A stretch of 64,000 nucleotides of DNA from Apus apus (taxonomy: Eukaryota > Chordata > Aves > Apodiformes > Apodidae), in contig NC_067282.1 of NCBI RefSeq assembly GCF_020740795.1, forward strand, positions 37,441,290 through 37,505,289, read 5' to 3'. The notes beneath the pieces are model-generated. The model searched no databases. It was not told the origin of the DNA and saw nothing but the letters and a program-made list of their open reading frames with translations. The translations under genes and the position numbers were made by a program. Every line of letters starts with the position of its first letter. Position 1 is the first letter of the stretch. Positions 13,101-26,215 of the stretch are shown piece by piece.

Positions 13101-13592
13101 CACTGCCACTGAGAAGGCACTCACACACTTTTTGGAGCATAAAAAAGATTTCACCTCCCTCAAAACCCATAGAGTGGGGTGTGACAGCAAGAAATAAAGA
13201 GCTGCCTACTGTTAAACAATGAATAAATTTTTGCCTTCTGAAAAAACACAAATCAAAATAATGGTTCATGTACTAAAAATCTTTTCCTCACAGCTTTGCA
13301 GAGAAGACGAAGTAAAAAAAAACATTTTGGGTTTTTTTCTTAAAAAAAGTTTTGGGTTTTTTTTTGCATTCATCAGACTTTTTCTAAAGTAAAGATAGAA
13401 AGTGTTATGATAAATATAGTAACATCACTGACATATCTTTAAGAGTATCCATTTCTGACATCCTTCCTCACATTACCAAATCAGGAAATAGCTGCTGGGT
13501 TTCAATTTGTAAACTAGAGTAAAAACAAACAAACTTGCTTTTGACACCTAACTAGACTTCATTGAAACTAATTTCTTCAAGACATTTTCTCA

Positions 13593-13597
13593 CTACA
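13593..13597. repeat. Target-site duplication, left side of solo LTR
   Basis: CTACA directly precedes the LTR and TTACA directly follows it (14805-14809). Four of five bases agree, as expected for an old 5-bp duplication. Confidence 0.6.
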
Positions 13598-13822
13598 TGT
13601 CGCAAGCCGATGCCAGGGGGGGCTATCGGCTGTCAGGATGTTTTCGCGACTTCCCCCAGGTTTGGAGGGGTTGTTGAATAAGACCGAGGGTCGCACGCGG
13701 CGCTCGCCTCTCACAGAGGAACGGCCGCTGCGGGAACGTGTTTTAGAGTGGAAGTTAGATACACCCCCACCGCGCTCACAAATTCCTATTGAGACCTAAT
13801 GTTTAGTTTACGAATTGACCGG

Positions 13823-13828
13823 TTTATT
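13823..13828 (-). terminator. AATAAA polyadenylation signal of solo LTR copy 1
   Basis: AATAAA on the minus strand, about 720 bp downstream of the TATA box and conserved at 37464-37469 in copy 2. The long distance implies an unusually long, GC-rich R region or a distal poly-A site. Confidence 0.6.
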
Positions 13829-14544
13829 AAGGGTTAACATAAACTGAGGGATGAGGTTTAGGGAAAATGTACAAATGGCAAATGGCTACCAGGGATGTAT
13901 CACAGAAGCAGTGTCCTTTAGGGAGGTGACGCAAAACGTGCTGTGCCCTTAAGGCGTTCTCTGCGAGAGAGGGTTGTGGATCAAAGGAGAGGGAGGGAGG
14001 AGTTGAGCCCGGCAGGAAAGTTAGAGAATGTGTCTGTGAGTGAGTAAGTGAGCGAGTGAGTGTTTGTGTGTTTACCCTTCCGTAGCATGTGGCTTCTTTT
14101 CCAGCCGGCAGGGCTCGGTAGCAGGTCCGAAGGGGCAGCCCGGTAACAGGGGCGGCCCCCCAGCAGCAGACAGGCAGGGGGGCGGACGCGACGGGCTCCA
14201 GTCCCGGGGCAGAGCGGCGGGCGGGCCGGGCAGGCAGCTGCGGCAGGATCTGGAAACCGTGGTTTCGGGGGGGCAGCCCCTCATGGCCCGGCAGCGGCGG
14301 CACCGGTTTGGTTTCCCCGGTAACCGGCAGCAAAACGGGGGAGGGGGCTCCGGCCCCGACCCCGACGGGTGCGGGAAGGCCCCGGTGCTCCAGGGGCCAG
14401 AATCCGGGCCCGCTCGCCGCTCAAGCTCAGGCTCGATCCCCGGGGCAGGCCGGCAGGGTCCCAGGGCCGGGCTCCGCAGCAGGAGGGGTGTCCCACGCAA
14501 GAAGCGTCCGAGCAGCCTCGGTCCCACCTGCTGAATTCGCCGCC

Positions 14545-14552
14545 TTTTTATA
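14545..14552 (-). promoter_or_regulatory. TATA box of solo LTR copy 1
   Basis: TATAAAAA on the minus strand. The equivalent box is kept in the second copy at 38065-38072, which supports it as the LTR core promoter. Confidence 0.65.
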
Positions 14553-14809
14553 CCCCCGTCACCCCCCTGCCCAGCCAGTGTCACTGTCCAGAGCCGATTG
14601 GCATCCGTGAGCCCCAAGATAGGGCGGTAACTAGCAGGGCAATGCAGAACTTGTTGCCCATCCTTCCTGCCTTGTACCACGTGTTGTTTTGCTTTGGTTT
14701 GTCCTTGAGCAGCAGGCCTGGGTATAATCAGCAGAAGGGCTTTGCTGACTTAAAAGGCATTTTGGTTAGACTTATGTGGGGAAGAAGAAGAACCGTTTCC
14801 CACATTACA

Positions 14810-15865
14810 TAATGGAGTTTAGCGAATTAATGTATAGTGGAATTTGTTTTATGAAATAGGAAAGTCAAAGTATAACTTCAAAATTAAATGGGAGTAATAT
14901 GATTTTACCATAGAAAAATGTTTTTGTCTAACTTTTAAGTAAAAATTTAACTTCAGCACATTTTTAGATTTACTTGAGAGAAGTGGACATTGTTTCATTG
15001 CCTAATTATTACATGAAGACTAATACAACAGTGAAGCTGGATATTTTACAAGGTTAAGTATGCTTTCATTATTAACAATCCAATGCAATGTGATTGCTTA
15101 AATGAAAATTATAATCTGAGAATAGATGCCTAATTTACAGACTACTGTTCATGTTTCCTTATAGCACAACAGAGGTAGGGCTGAAATGAAGCCCTGACTT
15201 CAGGACTTCAGCATGTCTGGGAGTAGTATAGCAATGTACTGTTTCTGTTTTCTTTGTTACTATGGATACTACTGGTAATTTTGGTTTATTAATACTCCAT
15301 GATTTAAAATAACACTCTCCAGTAGTCATTATAGTGCATTACAGTAACCGATAAATGTCACAAACTCTTCTGACAAAAATTTGCTTTGATGATACAGGTT
15401 TGACCTCCATTTGGCCCTGTAAAGATAATCACGCAGAGCAATGTAATCAGTGAAGCAAATCTGTAAAGGAATACAAAGCCATTTCTGAAGACAGCTGGAA
15501 TTTTACCTGGAAGGTTTGTTGCTGAATTACTAGATGATGATCATTAGTTTTTCAGGTAAAACCACTGAAAACCCATCATGTAACTCAGATTTAATCTAGC
15601 TTTGACATTCTTCCTCCAGTAGACAACTCATTGGTTGTCAAGGTCAACTTGGCCATGTTCAGAAAATTGAAATGTAGGTATTTAGTTTGATTCCTAAGGT
15701 GAAATCATACTCCCACTATGGTTATATTTTATGGCAGTATTTATTTATTTATTTGTTTGTTTGTTTGTTTATTTCTGTCAGAGGTTTATTCCTCCACGAC
15801 AGCAGCCTGTTTCAAGTCTTGATGGCTATGTTTTTAACTCATTGTGAATGACTTTCCATCATCTT
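14810..15865. other. No gene recognised; contains a (TTTA/TTTG) microsatellite
   Basis: AT-rich intergenic sequence. A tetranucleotide repeat at about 15738-15776 switches from TTTA to TTTG units and back. Confidence 0.55.
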
Positions 15866-17275
15866 TTTAAAAGTCGTGGTAGTCTGGTGAAATTCTCACT
15901 GGCTGGAAAAGGGGAAACATAATCCCCATTTTTAAAAAGGAAAAAAGGAAGATCAAGGAAACTGCAGGCCAGTCAGAGTCACCTTTCTGCCCCACAGATC
16001 ATGAAGCAAATCCTCCTGAAGGCTCTGCTAAGACACATGGAAAACGAAGGGTAATTGGTGACAGCCAACACAGCTTCACTAAGGACAAATCCTGCCTGAC
16101 TAATTTAGTGGCCTTCTACAATGTGGTCACAGCATCAGTGGACAAAAGAAGAGCAACCAACATCATCTACCTAGACCTATGCAAAGCCTTCAGTACTGTC
16201 CTGCATGATATCCTGGTATTGAAACTGGAATGATACGGATTCAATGCATGGACCACTAGTTGGGTAAGGAACTGGCTGGATGGTTGTACTCAAAGAGTGG
16301 TAATCAACAGCTTAATATCCAGATGGAGAAAAGCGAAGACTGGTGGTCCTCAAGGATCAGTACTTGGACCAGTGCTAGTTAACATCTTTGTCAGTGACAT
16401 GGACAGTGGCATTGAGTGCACCCTCAGCAAGTTTGCCAACGACACCAAAGTGTGTAGTGAGGTTGACATGCTGGAGGGAAGGGATCCTATCTAGAGGGAT
16501 GTTGACAGGCTTGAGAGTTAAGCTTGTGCAAAAAGCATGAAGTTCAAGAAGGCCAAATGCAAGGTTCTGCACCAAGGTTGGGGCAATCCCAAGCACAAAT
16601 ACAGGTTGGGTGAAGAACAGTTTGAAAAGAACCCTGAGGAGGACTTGGAGGTGATGGTGGATGAGAAGCTCAATGTGGGCCAGCAATGTGTGCTTGCAGC
16701 CTAGAAAGCCAACTGTGTCCTGTGCTGCATCCAAAGAAGCACTGGTGAGGCCACACCTGGAGTATTGTGTCCAGTTTTGTGCAACTCAATTCAAGAGAGA
16801 TACCGAGATACTGGAGTGAATACAGAGGAGGGCAACAAAGCTGGTGAAGGGCCTAGAGAATCAATCTTATGAAGAACGCTTGAAGGAGCTGGGAATGTTT
16901 AGTTTGAGGAAGAGGAGGCTGAGAGGAGAACTCATCAGTCTCTACAACGACCTGAAAGGTCATTGTAGAGAGGTTGGTGCTGGTCTCTTTTCACAGGTAA
17001 TCAGTGACAGAACAAGAGAGAATGATTTCAAGCTGCAGCAGGGTAGGTTTAGACTGGATATTAGGAAAAATTTATTCACAGAAAGAGTGTTTAGACACTG
17101 GAATAGGCTGCCCAGGGAGGTGGTTGAGTCACCATCCCTGGATGTGTTTAAGGGTCGTTTGGATGTGCTGTTGGTGGATATGGTTTAGGGTTTAGGGGAG
17201 AACTTTGTAAAGTAGGGATGATGGTTGGACTTTGTAATCCCAGGGTCTTTTCCAACCTGAATAGTTCTATGATTT
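15866..17275 (+). mobile_element. CR1 LINE, about 1.4 kb, inactive
   Basis: Plus-strand CR1 beginning in the RT N-terminal region (sequence for TGWKRGNIIPIFKK near 15900-15945). It passes through NWLDGCTQRVVIN near 16270-16305 and [16 protein letters not shown] near 16340-16395. The catalytic box near 16431-16450 is FAND, so the first catalytic aspartate is replaced by asparagine; several stops follow. The RT C-terminal part is open at 16844-17188 ([20 protein letters not shown]). It ends with a CCAACCTGAATAGTTCTATGATTT tail type, the same subfamily as the copy at 54936-55950. Confidence 0.9.
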
Positions 17276-20200
17276 TAAGTGTGGCCAGCAGGTCAAGGCA
17301 GGTGACTCTTACCCTCTACTCACAATCATTTTTATCCTTATGGCCACACTGTGACACCCCTGTTTATAACAGGTATTGTTCAATACAACTCCCTGATAGC
17401 TGGTGATAGTTAAGATACATAAATAGATATCTATTTGTCAACCTTGATCACTTGCCATTGGGATTTTAGAGTTACAGAAAACCACTTTCAGTACTATGTT
17501 CTACCTCACCAATCCAGATTTTGTTATCTGCAGGTTGATTATAATTTATCTCCTTCCTACCCAACAAGAGGAAAAAGCAAAGTTTCATTTGTTAATTGTC
17601 TAAGAATAGAGAATAGTTTATTATTTATGTATTAGAGTGGTGGGGCTTGGTTAGGAAAATTTAGCAGAGAGGTCGAGGAAGTCTCTTCCAGGCTATAAAC
17701 GACTTTTAATCTTAATCTTAGAAGTAGTTTTTTATGTAGGATATGCTCTAAAATTCTAGTAAAATTATAAGGAGAATAAGGTAATTTAAAAAGCTGCAAT
17801 GTATCAAACAACTTGTCTCTCTGATTCACTCCCTCTTTCTGGCTGTATGTGTACACACAGCATAAATGTCACATTATTCTTGGTCTTTGTATTGTAGGAA
17901 AACAGACTAGTGCCCTTCAAATTGAAACATGGGATTTTATTCTCTGCCTCTGTTTATTTAGTGGCTGATCCCAATAGATTGCATTGAAGAGATTGTTTCA
18001 GGCTGGGCTCCCTATATCTGCATAGTCTTTTAACACTACTTTGCAGCTTTCAGAATTCTCTCTTGACATTGCAACATAGGTCATACAAAGCAGTTCCTCA
18101 GTTTCATGATAAACACACCTTTCTGATGAACTGCATTACTTCTGACTCTTAGTATTGAGTCAATTAATAAATAAACAAGATACAGTGTATTTTTTGCCTG
18201 AGGGGGCAGAAAATCATCATATTAAACCCAAAGAAGACACAAGACGGTGTGCATTGAGGCCATATAAATTAGGGATCCACGCACTCCTGAACAGTGTGGA
18301 ACAAATACTTCTGATCCCTGAGCTGGGAGCTGACTCACTCAGCAGTATAGATGTAGCCTTTGTGAGTTCCATTCCCAGGATCATTTGCTCAGTTTAAAGT
18401 GTTTTGTGGCATATACCATGCTTTGAGACATTATATATATATTTTTAAATTATTATTATTTCTTGTATTTGAAGATACTCTATTGCACACTTTTTTTTAT
18501 TAAATCGTGTTAACCTGGAAAGGACTGCAGTCCTAGTAGATGCTTCCGTTGCTTCCACTGTGACATAATTTGTTTGGAAAGATTAAAATTTATACTCTAT
18601 AAACTGTAATAAGACATATCATTCTACAGAAAAACATTTTGGAACAGTTTGATTTACAGGATAATGGCTCACCTATGGGAATATGATTGTTTAAATGTGG
18701 TGTAGGGACTGTGGCAGATGAATTGCTTTATCTCTACCTTGAATTCTTACAAAGTTAATAAATACTTCAAAGGAAGAGTAAAGACTTTTCACTTAGACCA
18801 CAGAAGTGTACGGAAGTTAACTGAAGCTAGTAAATTCATCTGAGAAAGATCAATACATTTATTACTAGCAGAAACTCATTAATAAATGTCGTGATGGATA
18901 TTAGCAATGGATTTTTATGAAGGTAACTACAGGACACAGAAAACATGGTAATCTTGCAGCTGGCTTGGTTTCCTATCAGTGCCCAAACCAAAATGATGGA
19001 TATTCTTGAGCTTTGTTGGTACTACTTTCTTTTCACAGAGCAGTACAAATGCTCTGTGATTAATTTCCAATAAGGTGAAGATATACCACAGATAGATTTT
19101 AAAAAAAATCACTTCTACAATTAAAAAAAAAAAAAATACTGTAGCAAATCACTAATTAAATAATCTCTGTGAATCTTAAAAAAAATAAATATTCAAAGAT
19201 CAAAATCAGGTTGTTTTGTTTTTAAATATTCCCTAGTCATTTATTGAAATCTGTTGTGGAAATAAAAGTGGAGATTGGGTGTTAATATGTTCATGTGCAA
19301 AGGAAAATAAAGAGGCTATTTAATACTCTAACAGCATAACATTGCCACCTAATAAAAAGAATTGTGGATGAGGTACTCAAACATTTTATTCGAAAGTGGT
19401 AAAAATTAAAGCATCAGCTAAGATCAATGAATGCAGTAAATATTAAGCAACATTTAATTTGCCAAAAAGAGCAAGAATGTGCATCTTGTGAAGTTATTCT
19501 GTGCTTTCCTAATTAATAATCAAAATCCAAACCATCCCATTTTATATATACATAAATCTTTATATCTATCTGTATGTTAAAATGTAGGAATATAGGATGT
19601 TCAGCATATGGCTTACACAGTGTTTAACAAGTACTAAAATGAGAATAATAGTTTTCCACTTGTACATGTGAGTCCTTAATAATGTGTACAACATTGCCCT
19701 GAGCTTTTCTTAGGGGGAAAAATAATAAAAAAAAGCTTACTTATATTGCTTTTCTTCAAAGATTCCACCTAAGTTAGTGGAGTTATTGCCTTCTAATACA
19801 TGCATAGCTGAGAGCAAATACATTTTGATCCAAATTCAGTGCAGCCATAGTGGAATTAATTTTCCCCAAATTTAGCTAACTCAGATTAGTCATCTGAACT
19901 TTTTTGATACTCAGCAGAGAAAGACAGACACCTCCAGAGGGTAATACAATTAACCTACTTGAAATAGTTACTCAATAGCAGGTTTTACCTGGAAGCAAAG
20001 CTAGTTTAAGGAGCTTCCATTCCTTCTGCCTCTTATTCTTGCCTGTGTAGTGCTATTTGCCATAACTGTGGAGCATCAGATTAGTGATATAATCTAAATG
20101 AAAGACTGAATCACTTCACTTGCCATTTCCTAGGGTCTTATTTTTAACATGATCATTTCATTCCTATAGTTCCTGGCTCTTTCTCACTGACCAATGAGCA

Positions 20201-22334
20201 TTGTGTCCTTTAAAATGAATAACCAAGTTCTGAACTGTATATATCAAATATAATGACCCATACTAGTTGGATGTGACAAAAAGCTCCACCCCAAAATAAT
20301 GTAATGTTCCTATTTCTTCTTCTGCATTTACTTTTACCAAGACAGCTCTTTCTCCAAGAGTTATTTGCTTGGCGAAAGTATCCCACTAATTCAAGATATT
20401 AAATTATTGCCTTATCAAATATTTTATGAGGGCTAAATCAATTCTTAAACAACACACTACTAGATTAACTTTGCAAATGATAAAATAACAAATGAAACAA
20501 GTGAGTTGCTTTTGAGTTTTTCTGGTAACCTCACTTCTCTAAACTTGCAGGATGGCCATTCAGTGGTATCATGTTTTTCTCAGGTTTGTCCATACAGAAG
20601 ACTGATTCAGAATCCTTTGTACTTTATGGATTTTAAATATTCTCCCCATGTGTTCTCAGAACAAACATCTTATGGTAAATTCAAATCATATAGCTCCTGA
20701 AATCAGTTTCTTAAGGGACCCTAAACTATATACTAAGAATTCAAAATCTATTTGCAAAATAAAGAGAGCAGTGAGAAATGGGTCATTTGAGGAAGATTAA
20801 TTTCCAGAACAACAAGGATCTCTCCAATTCAAATTGAACTGACTGATCTGCTTTCACAGCTTTCCTCTTATGATTTCCCCTTTTGATTTTCCCTGAAGCA
20901 CCCTCTCAAATGTCAGCAACTTAACAGTGGCAATGACCCTTCACACTTAGATGAGGTTGAGGTCACCTTTCATGAGTGGTTTCAGAAATGAGTATGTAAT
21001 CTAATAGCCAGCAGTGGCTTATGGAAATAAAAAGGCACTTCTGGAATGAGATTTGTTTACACATCTTTGAGAGACATCTTTAGGCCTTCATATCTGGAGA
21101 TTCACCACCCACCTATCTGGGACATCTTGCTGCTCCGTGTTGGTGAATGCTTGGTCAGCTAATGTTTGTTGACAGCAAGTCCACCCACATCTACCACACG
21201 AATAAGCCAAATCTATCTAGCACTTCCTTGCCAGATCTCCTTCTATGTATAACTTTCTTAGAACTGAACACATATAATGGCAACTCAAGCGAACAAGTAT
21301 TTGTAAGAGGCACCACTAGCCAGTGCTGACAAATTACAATTTCAGCAGAGGATGGGAAGGAATATAAATTTTTACCACTTTATCACCTCATGGAGTGCAG
21401 CATTTGTTCCTGTTTCTTGTGGTACAGACATGGCTATAGATTTGCACATTTCCATCCACTTAAAAGAAATAGGGCAAGGATGAATTTCCCAAGGCAGTGG
21501 CTTTGAACTTGATTACATTTTTACCTTATGACAAATGCTGAGGAGCCTCTAGGAAAAAAAGGTAATTCTGAGGCAAGATTTTGGTCCTGTTAAAAAGGAA
21601 CATTGAATCTTGCTGTAAAAAGAATGCTACTGGTTTTTGTGCTGAGATACTGTTTTTCCTCCAAACAAAATCTGTTTTTAAAGTTTCAAACATTTATACC
21701 TCTGGTAGTCATTAATAAGTGGCTAGCATATAAAGATAATTGTGCCATGTGAAATTAAAACATACTAGATAACAATAGTAAAGCAGCAAAGAAGGCAAAG
21801 AGCTACTCTAAAATAAAATGCATGCGTTAGAAACTGGATGATATATAGCACCAGGTGCATAACATCAGTCAGTTGTCTTCCCCTCTACCGCCCCCACTCC
21901 CTTTTTTTAAAAAAAATAAACAAAAAACTACTTATGAGATTCAGTTTCTGAGGCAGCTTTGATAAGATTTGGAAATTCTGGAGGGCTGTTGACTTATCAG
22001 TAGAACACAGCTTATCATGTAAATGTGATTCATGCAAATTCCTGAAGATAACTGGAAGACACATTTAAAATCTCAGTGAAAAAGGCTCAGTAGGTGAGAT
22101 GAGAAATCTGTGAAACTTGGTTCTATTTACTGACTTCAACAGATATGGAAGAATACAGCTTATGTTTAAATGAAATAAATAGATATTCAATTTATTCCTC
22201 TCTTTTTTTCAGAAAGCTGCTAATCATAATGATAGTAGATGAGAAATAGAGCAATTTTATAATATGGAGAAATATTTTACCCTTCATAATTTGATTGTTA
22301 TTTTTATTATTATTCCTAATATCTAATCTAAATA
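17276..22334. other. Gene desert, no gene recognised
   Basis: About 5 kb without CR1, LTR or credible coding sequence. Open frames are all below about 80 codons and lack family signatures. Short A-runs occur (for example near 19120-19135). Confidence 0.55.
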
Positions 22335-22750
22335 GAATCATAGAATATTTAAGGTTGGAAGGGACCTTAAAGAACCTCTTGTTACAACCTCCTGCCATGA
22401 GCAGGGACGCCACCCACTAGACCAGGCTGCACAAAGCCTCATCCAACCTGACCTTAAACACCTCCAGGGAGAGAGCATCAACAACCTCTGCAGGCAACCT
22501 ATTCCAGCACCTTACCTACCCTCTTTCAACTCAGCATCATTCCCCTTTGTCCTCTCATTACATGCCCTTGTAAAAAGTATCTTGACAGCTTTCCTGTATG
22601 CCCACTTCAGGTACTTGAAGGTGGCTACAAGGTCTCCCCAGAGCCTCTTCCTCTCCAGGGTGAACAATCCCAGCACTCTCAGCCTGTCTTTATAGAAGAG
22701 TTGCTCCAGATCTCAAGGCTCAGAGAGCCTTCGTGGCTCTCCTTTGGACA
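22335..22750 (-). mobile_element. CR1 3' fragment (minus)
   Basis: Minus-strand CR1 whose 3' end lies on the left (AATCATAGAATATTTAAGG at 22335). The GGTTGGAAGGGACCTTAAAG segment and the minus-strand sequence for the RT C-terminus follow, up to about 22748. The coding part is frameshifted. Confidence 0.87.
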
Positions 22751-25447
22751 CAAAACATAGATTCAGAAAATTTCTAAAACTTAAAACTTACTGTTTCCAA
22801 GTTGTAGTCACCTGGCACCATCTCTGAAAAATTATTTTGTATATCCAGCAAATAATAACTTTAAAGATATTGCATAGCTATTTAAAAGAGGTACCAACAT
22901 GTGGCTGTCAGAATGGACTGTGCCTCTGATATTTTCCTTAGATTTCTAAATTAATCTATCTCAGGTATGACCTGAGTTACTACTACACAACTTTGATAGA
23001 GAGATATAAGCAATTCCTCCATTCATATAAGAAGTGACAGGCTATATGTCTTGTTTACCATCCATTTTATTGCCAGATGCAATTAATTCAGAATATTTGG
23101 GCCTTTCATTTGAAAAGGCAGGAACACACTTACTCTCTTAAAACAGTGTATTCAGAGTAGAAACACTGAATGAGAGGAGAAAAAAAAAAAATTAAATCAT
23201 GTGTATATATTATTAGAAGTGTCTCCTATGATGTTCTTATTCTAGTAGTGAATGTTAGGCAAGTTTTCTCACAAGATCTACAACTCTCCTCTTCAACCAT
23301 CTGACTTATCTTCAAAATACTGTCAAGCATTGCCAGATCTTTAATCTGATATATCTGACAAGGACTAAATTTATCCTGACCAAAGCCTTTCAGGTTCAGT
23401 GGAAGACCACACTAAGGTCTCAAACCAAATTGCTCTGCTTTGTCCTCACATAGTTTGCGGAGATGGTCTTACCAGCATTTAACTCCCTATTGCTCTGTAG
23501 TTATCCTCAGAAACTAATTGCCAATTTAGAAAGTTTAAGTATACAGTAAACAACTCAGTGATGTAGTTGCAGCACATAAATCATTGCAAGTTACTGTACA
23601 GCTGTCTCTGGTATTACCTCATTGCCTATAGGGAGAATGTGCTTTGGCAACTTATCAAACAAAACTTTGTGTTCTTTACTGTGGAAGAAAACATCTTTAC
23701 TGGAAGAATAACTTATTGATGCAAGTATGGGACACCTGGAGGACTGTGAGACCAATTATCACAATTTGATAACTCATTTTAGTAGTCAGATCTATACACC
23801 GGGCTTGCTTAATACTGTTTATTATGTCAAATCTGGAATCCCCTGAAGTCTTTTTTTACTACTGTTGCAGTTAAGTCTGTTTTAAAACTGCTTTACAAGC
23901 GTTTTCCTGAAATGTGTCATATTTCTAATGTCTTCTAACTTCTTACTGTGGACTGAACAGTTTCTGAACTAAAACAAAAGTCAATCGCTCTCAACACAAC
24001 TTTCCACTCAAAAAACCTGAACTCCTACGGCATAATGTGAGGGAAAAAAACCTAACCCCAAAAAACTGAATAAAATAATGTAACTGCACTCCTTACTTTC
24101 CCTTCTTCATTGCAAATTATGCCATTGTGCATTTGTGTGTGTGTGAGAGAGAGAAAGTGTTTACTACTTAAAAAAACAATGAACTTCTCCTATAGAAAAT
24201 GTTAGCGCTATGCCTCATTAATGTGGCACACAATGCAATGTTAATGGCATTTGTCTTTTCATTACAGCCTAGCATTATACCAGGTCATAAATTCAAGGTT
24301 AAAAGTGATACAGAGTTGACCTTTAATGAAAATGCAGCAGATCTAATAATAAACAAATTAATAGCTGCAATTGTATTAGAATCATTCTTTTGTAACTGAA
24401 TAATCTACCCTCACCTTATGAACAACATTAGATGTGGGTATTCAGGAAATGAAAAAACTAAAATCTATGGGAAAGGTAATGATCTCTGAAAATTTTCCCT
24501 AATGACTAATTTGTGGCTCAGTGGATTTCAAGAGATTATTGGTTTTTGAAATGGATTCTATCAACTAAGGAGATAATAGAAATCATTAGGCTGAATAAAA
24601 TAAAACAGTAAATTTGTTATGTGGAGCTCTATTACATGAGCTTCTATTTCCCACACAATTTAGAAGTACTTTTTCTTAAACTGAATTACTGTGTCAACTT
24701 ATGTTATGGAACAAATTCTGATAACACAGCACTCAATGGCAAAACTTTCATTAACCTTAGTCAAATGGGGGTTTGACTCTGATTTTTATCAGAAAAAATG
24801 CTGTGATCAGTGAGAATTTCAGGTGCTCAATATTGCTTGTAATATGTCTCTGATTGAAGTTCCAGGTTTTTCACATTCAAGAAGAACAGAAGGATTTTAA
24901 TCTTTATGATCAGCTCATGGACAATATCTTACAGGACCAGTGCTGAAGTAAAAATTCCATGAGTGATTCATCCTGGTGACATACACAGGCCTTACACACC
25001 ATCAGACTTATTAAACCAGATGCTGTACAAATTGCAGAAAGACATATCCTATGCTTTGAAAAGCTTAATAATTCAAAGTGCATTATTCTCCTGGAGACAA
25101 TAAAAATGCTGGCAATATCTGTGATATAATATTATAAATGAATCTGCGTCATTCTTAGCCTTTGGTTTTTACAATTCCTTGCAAATTATTTTTCTTATTA
25201 GTACCATGAGTTTAATTTTCAACTTTAGATGTAAACTGCTTTTCCAAATTTATCTCTACTTTAAATGCCATTGAGGTATATTCTTATAGCTATATTAACT
25301 ACATTATTGTTATTTTTCATTGCTATTTTGTTTGCTTAAAATATGGTTTCGTCTACTATGTTCTCTTGATGTACAAAACAAATGATAACTTACTAGACAT
25401 TTGTTAGTCGCTTACAAGATTTTTATTTAAATTATGCTCAAATAATG
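22751..25447. other. No gene recognised
   Basis: AT-rich intergenic sequence with a short GT/GA repeat near 24133-24160. The part at about 24185-24420 is unusually rich in ATTAAT, ATTAGA and AATTAATAGCTGCAATT-like sites and may be conserved non-coding DNA; unproven. Confidence 0.5.
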
Positions 25448-25535
25448 GATGGGGCTTTGGGGTTGGAACTAGATAATTTTTAAGGCCTCTTCCAACCCTA
25501 GCCATTCAATGACTGTATGATTCTATGATTCTATG
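25448..25535 (+). mobile_element. CR1 3'-terminal stub
   Basis: Only the last ~85 bp of a CR1: GGGGTTGGAACTAGATAAT, TCTTCCAACCCTAGCCATTC and repeated ATTCTATG. Severe 5' truncation is typical of CR1. Confidence 0.85.
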
Positions 25536-26132
25536 TTAGAAAAAAGATTTTAAGTATAACACGTCAGAGTTACCTGTGGCTATAAAGCTGTTAAAATACT
25601 AGAGTTTAGTAACTTTTTTACACCTTGGGCTCTAGGGTTCAGGAAAGGTTCAAGGATTTTGGATCTTTATAACGCAGCATCATGAAGTAGATGAATGCTG
25701 ACAAAAATAAACCTGTGAGCACACTTATCTACACAGTGGTAGGTGGAGAATCACAAAACAATTGTAATTTTGTATTGAGGTGGAGGGAGACCTGCTGATG
25801 CCTTAAGTCACAGTGTTGATAAAATGCACTGTCCTAAACTGGGTGAAGAAGCTACTGCAGTAATTCCTTTTTCTCTGATCTTAGTTAGTCTGTTTGTGTA
25901 GTGGCTTGTTACCAACTTTTAATTTGTTCTAAGTATGAGATAATATGCATACATGCAGAAAATGTACAGGGTTTTTATTGTTTGTTTTGGTTTTGTTTTT
26001 TTGTTGTTGTGTTTGTTTGTTTGTTTTTTAGCTCTAAGAGCAATTCTAGCCAACTCCCAAGGCTACATTTCTTTAGTGATCAGAAACTAACTATGTACAG
26101 TCTGTGTTTATACCCTTATTGATATCTGTTAT
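25536..26132. other. No gene recognised; T/G-rich tract
   Basis: Contains a TTTG/TTG-rich simple tract at about 25974-26031. The small open frame across it is low complexity. Confidence 0.5.
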
Positions 26133-26215
26133 TATAGAATCATAGAATGAGGTTTGAAGGGACCTTAAAGGTCATCATGTTCCAACCTCCCTGCTATGAG
26201 CAAGGACACCTTGGG
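26133..26215 (-). mobile_element. CR1 3'-terminal stub (minus)
   Basis: TAGAATCATAGAATGAGG followed by GAAGGGACCTTAAAGGTCATC and TCCAACCTCCCTGCTATGAG: the reverse complement of a CR1 3' end, severely truncated. Confidence 0.85.

Larger units (their letters stand above)
13598..14804 (-). mobile_element. GC-rich solo LTR, copy 1 (minus)
   Basis: A 1,207-bp element with TGT...ACA ends and a near-match 5-bp flanking duplication. A related copy lies at 37240-38356. Shared landmarks include CTGTCAGGATGTTT, CTCACAGAGGAACGGCCGCT and GGTTTATTAAGGG. Read on the minus strand it begins TGTGGG, has TATAAAAA at 14545-14552 and AATAAA at 13823-13828, and ends GCGACA; this order fixes the orientation. The middle is extremely GC-rich, so the long frames on both strands (for example 14072-14680 minus and 14064-14534 plus) are composition artefacts. 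No internal retroviral sequence adjoins it, so it is a solo LTR. A 5-bp duplication fits ERVL-like elements, but the class is not proven. Confidence 0.8.

Noticed and set aside
13827..14812. Overlapping frames up to 202 codons in a GC-rich island, possible gene
   Set aside because: They lie on both strands inside a solo LTR with a second copy at 37240-38356. High GC removes stops by chance; the proteins are Pro/Gly/Arg-rich without domains, and the frames are not shared between copies.
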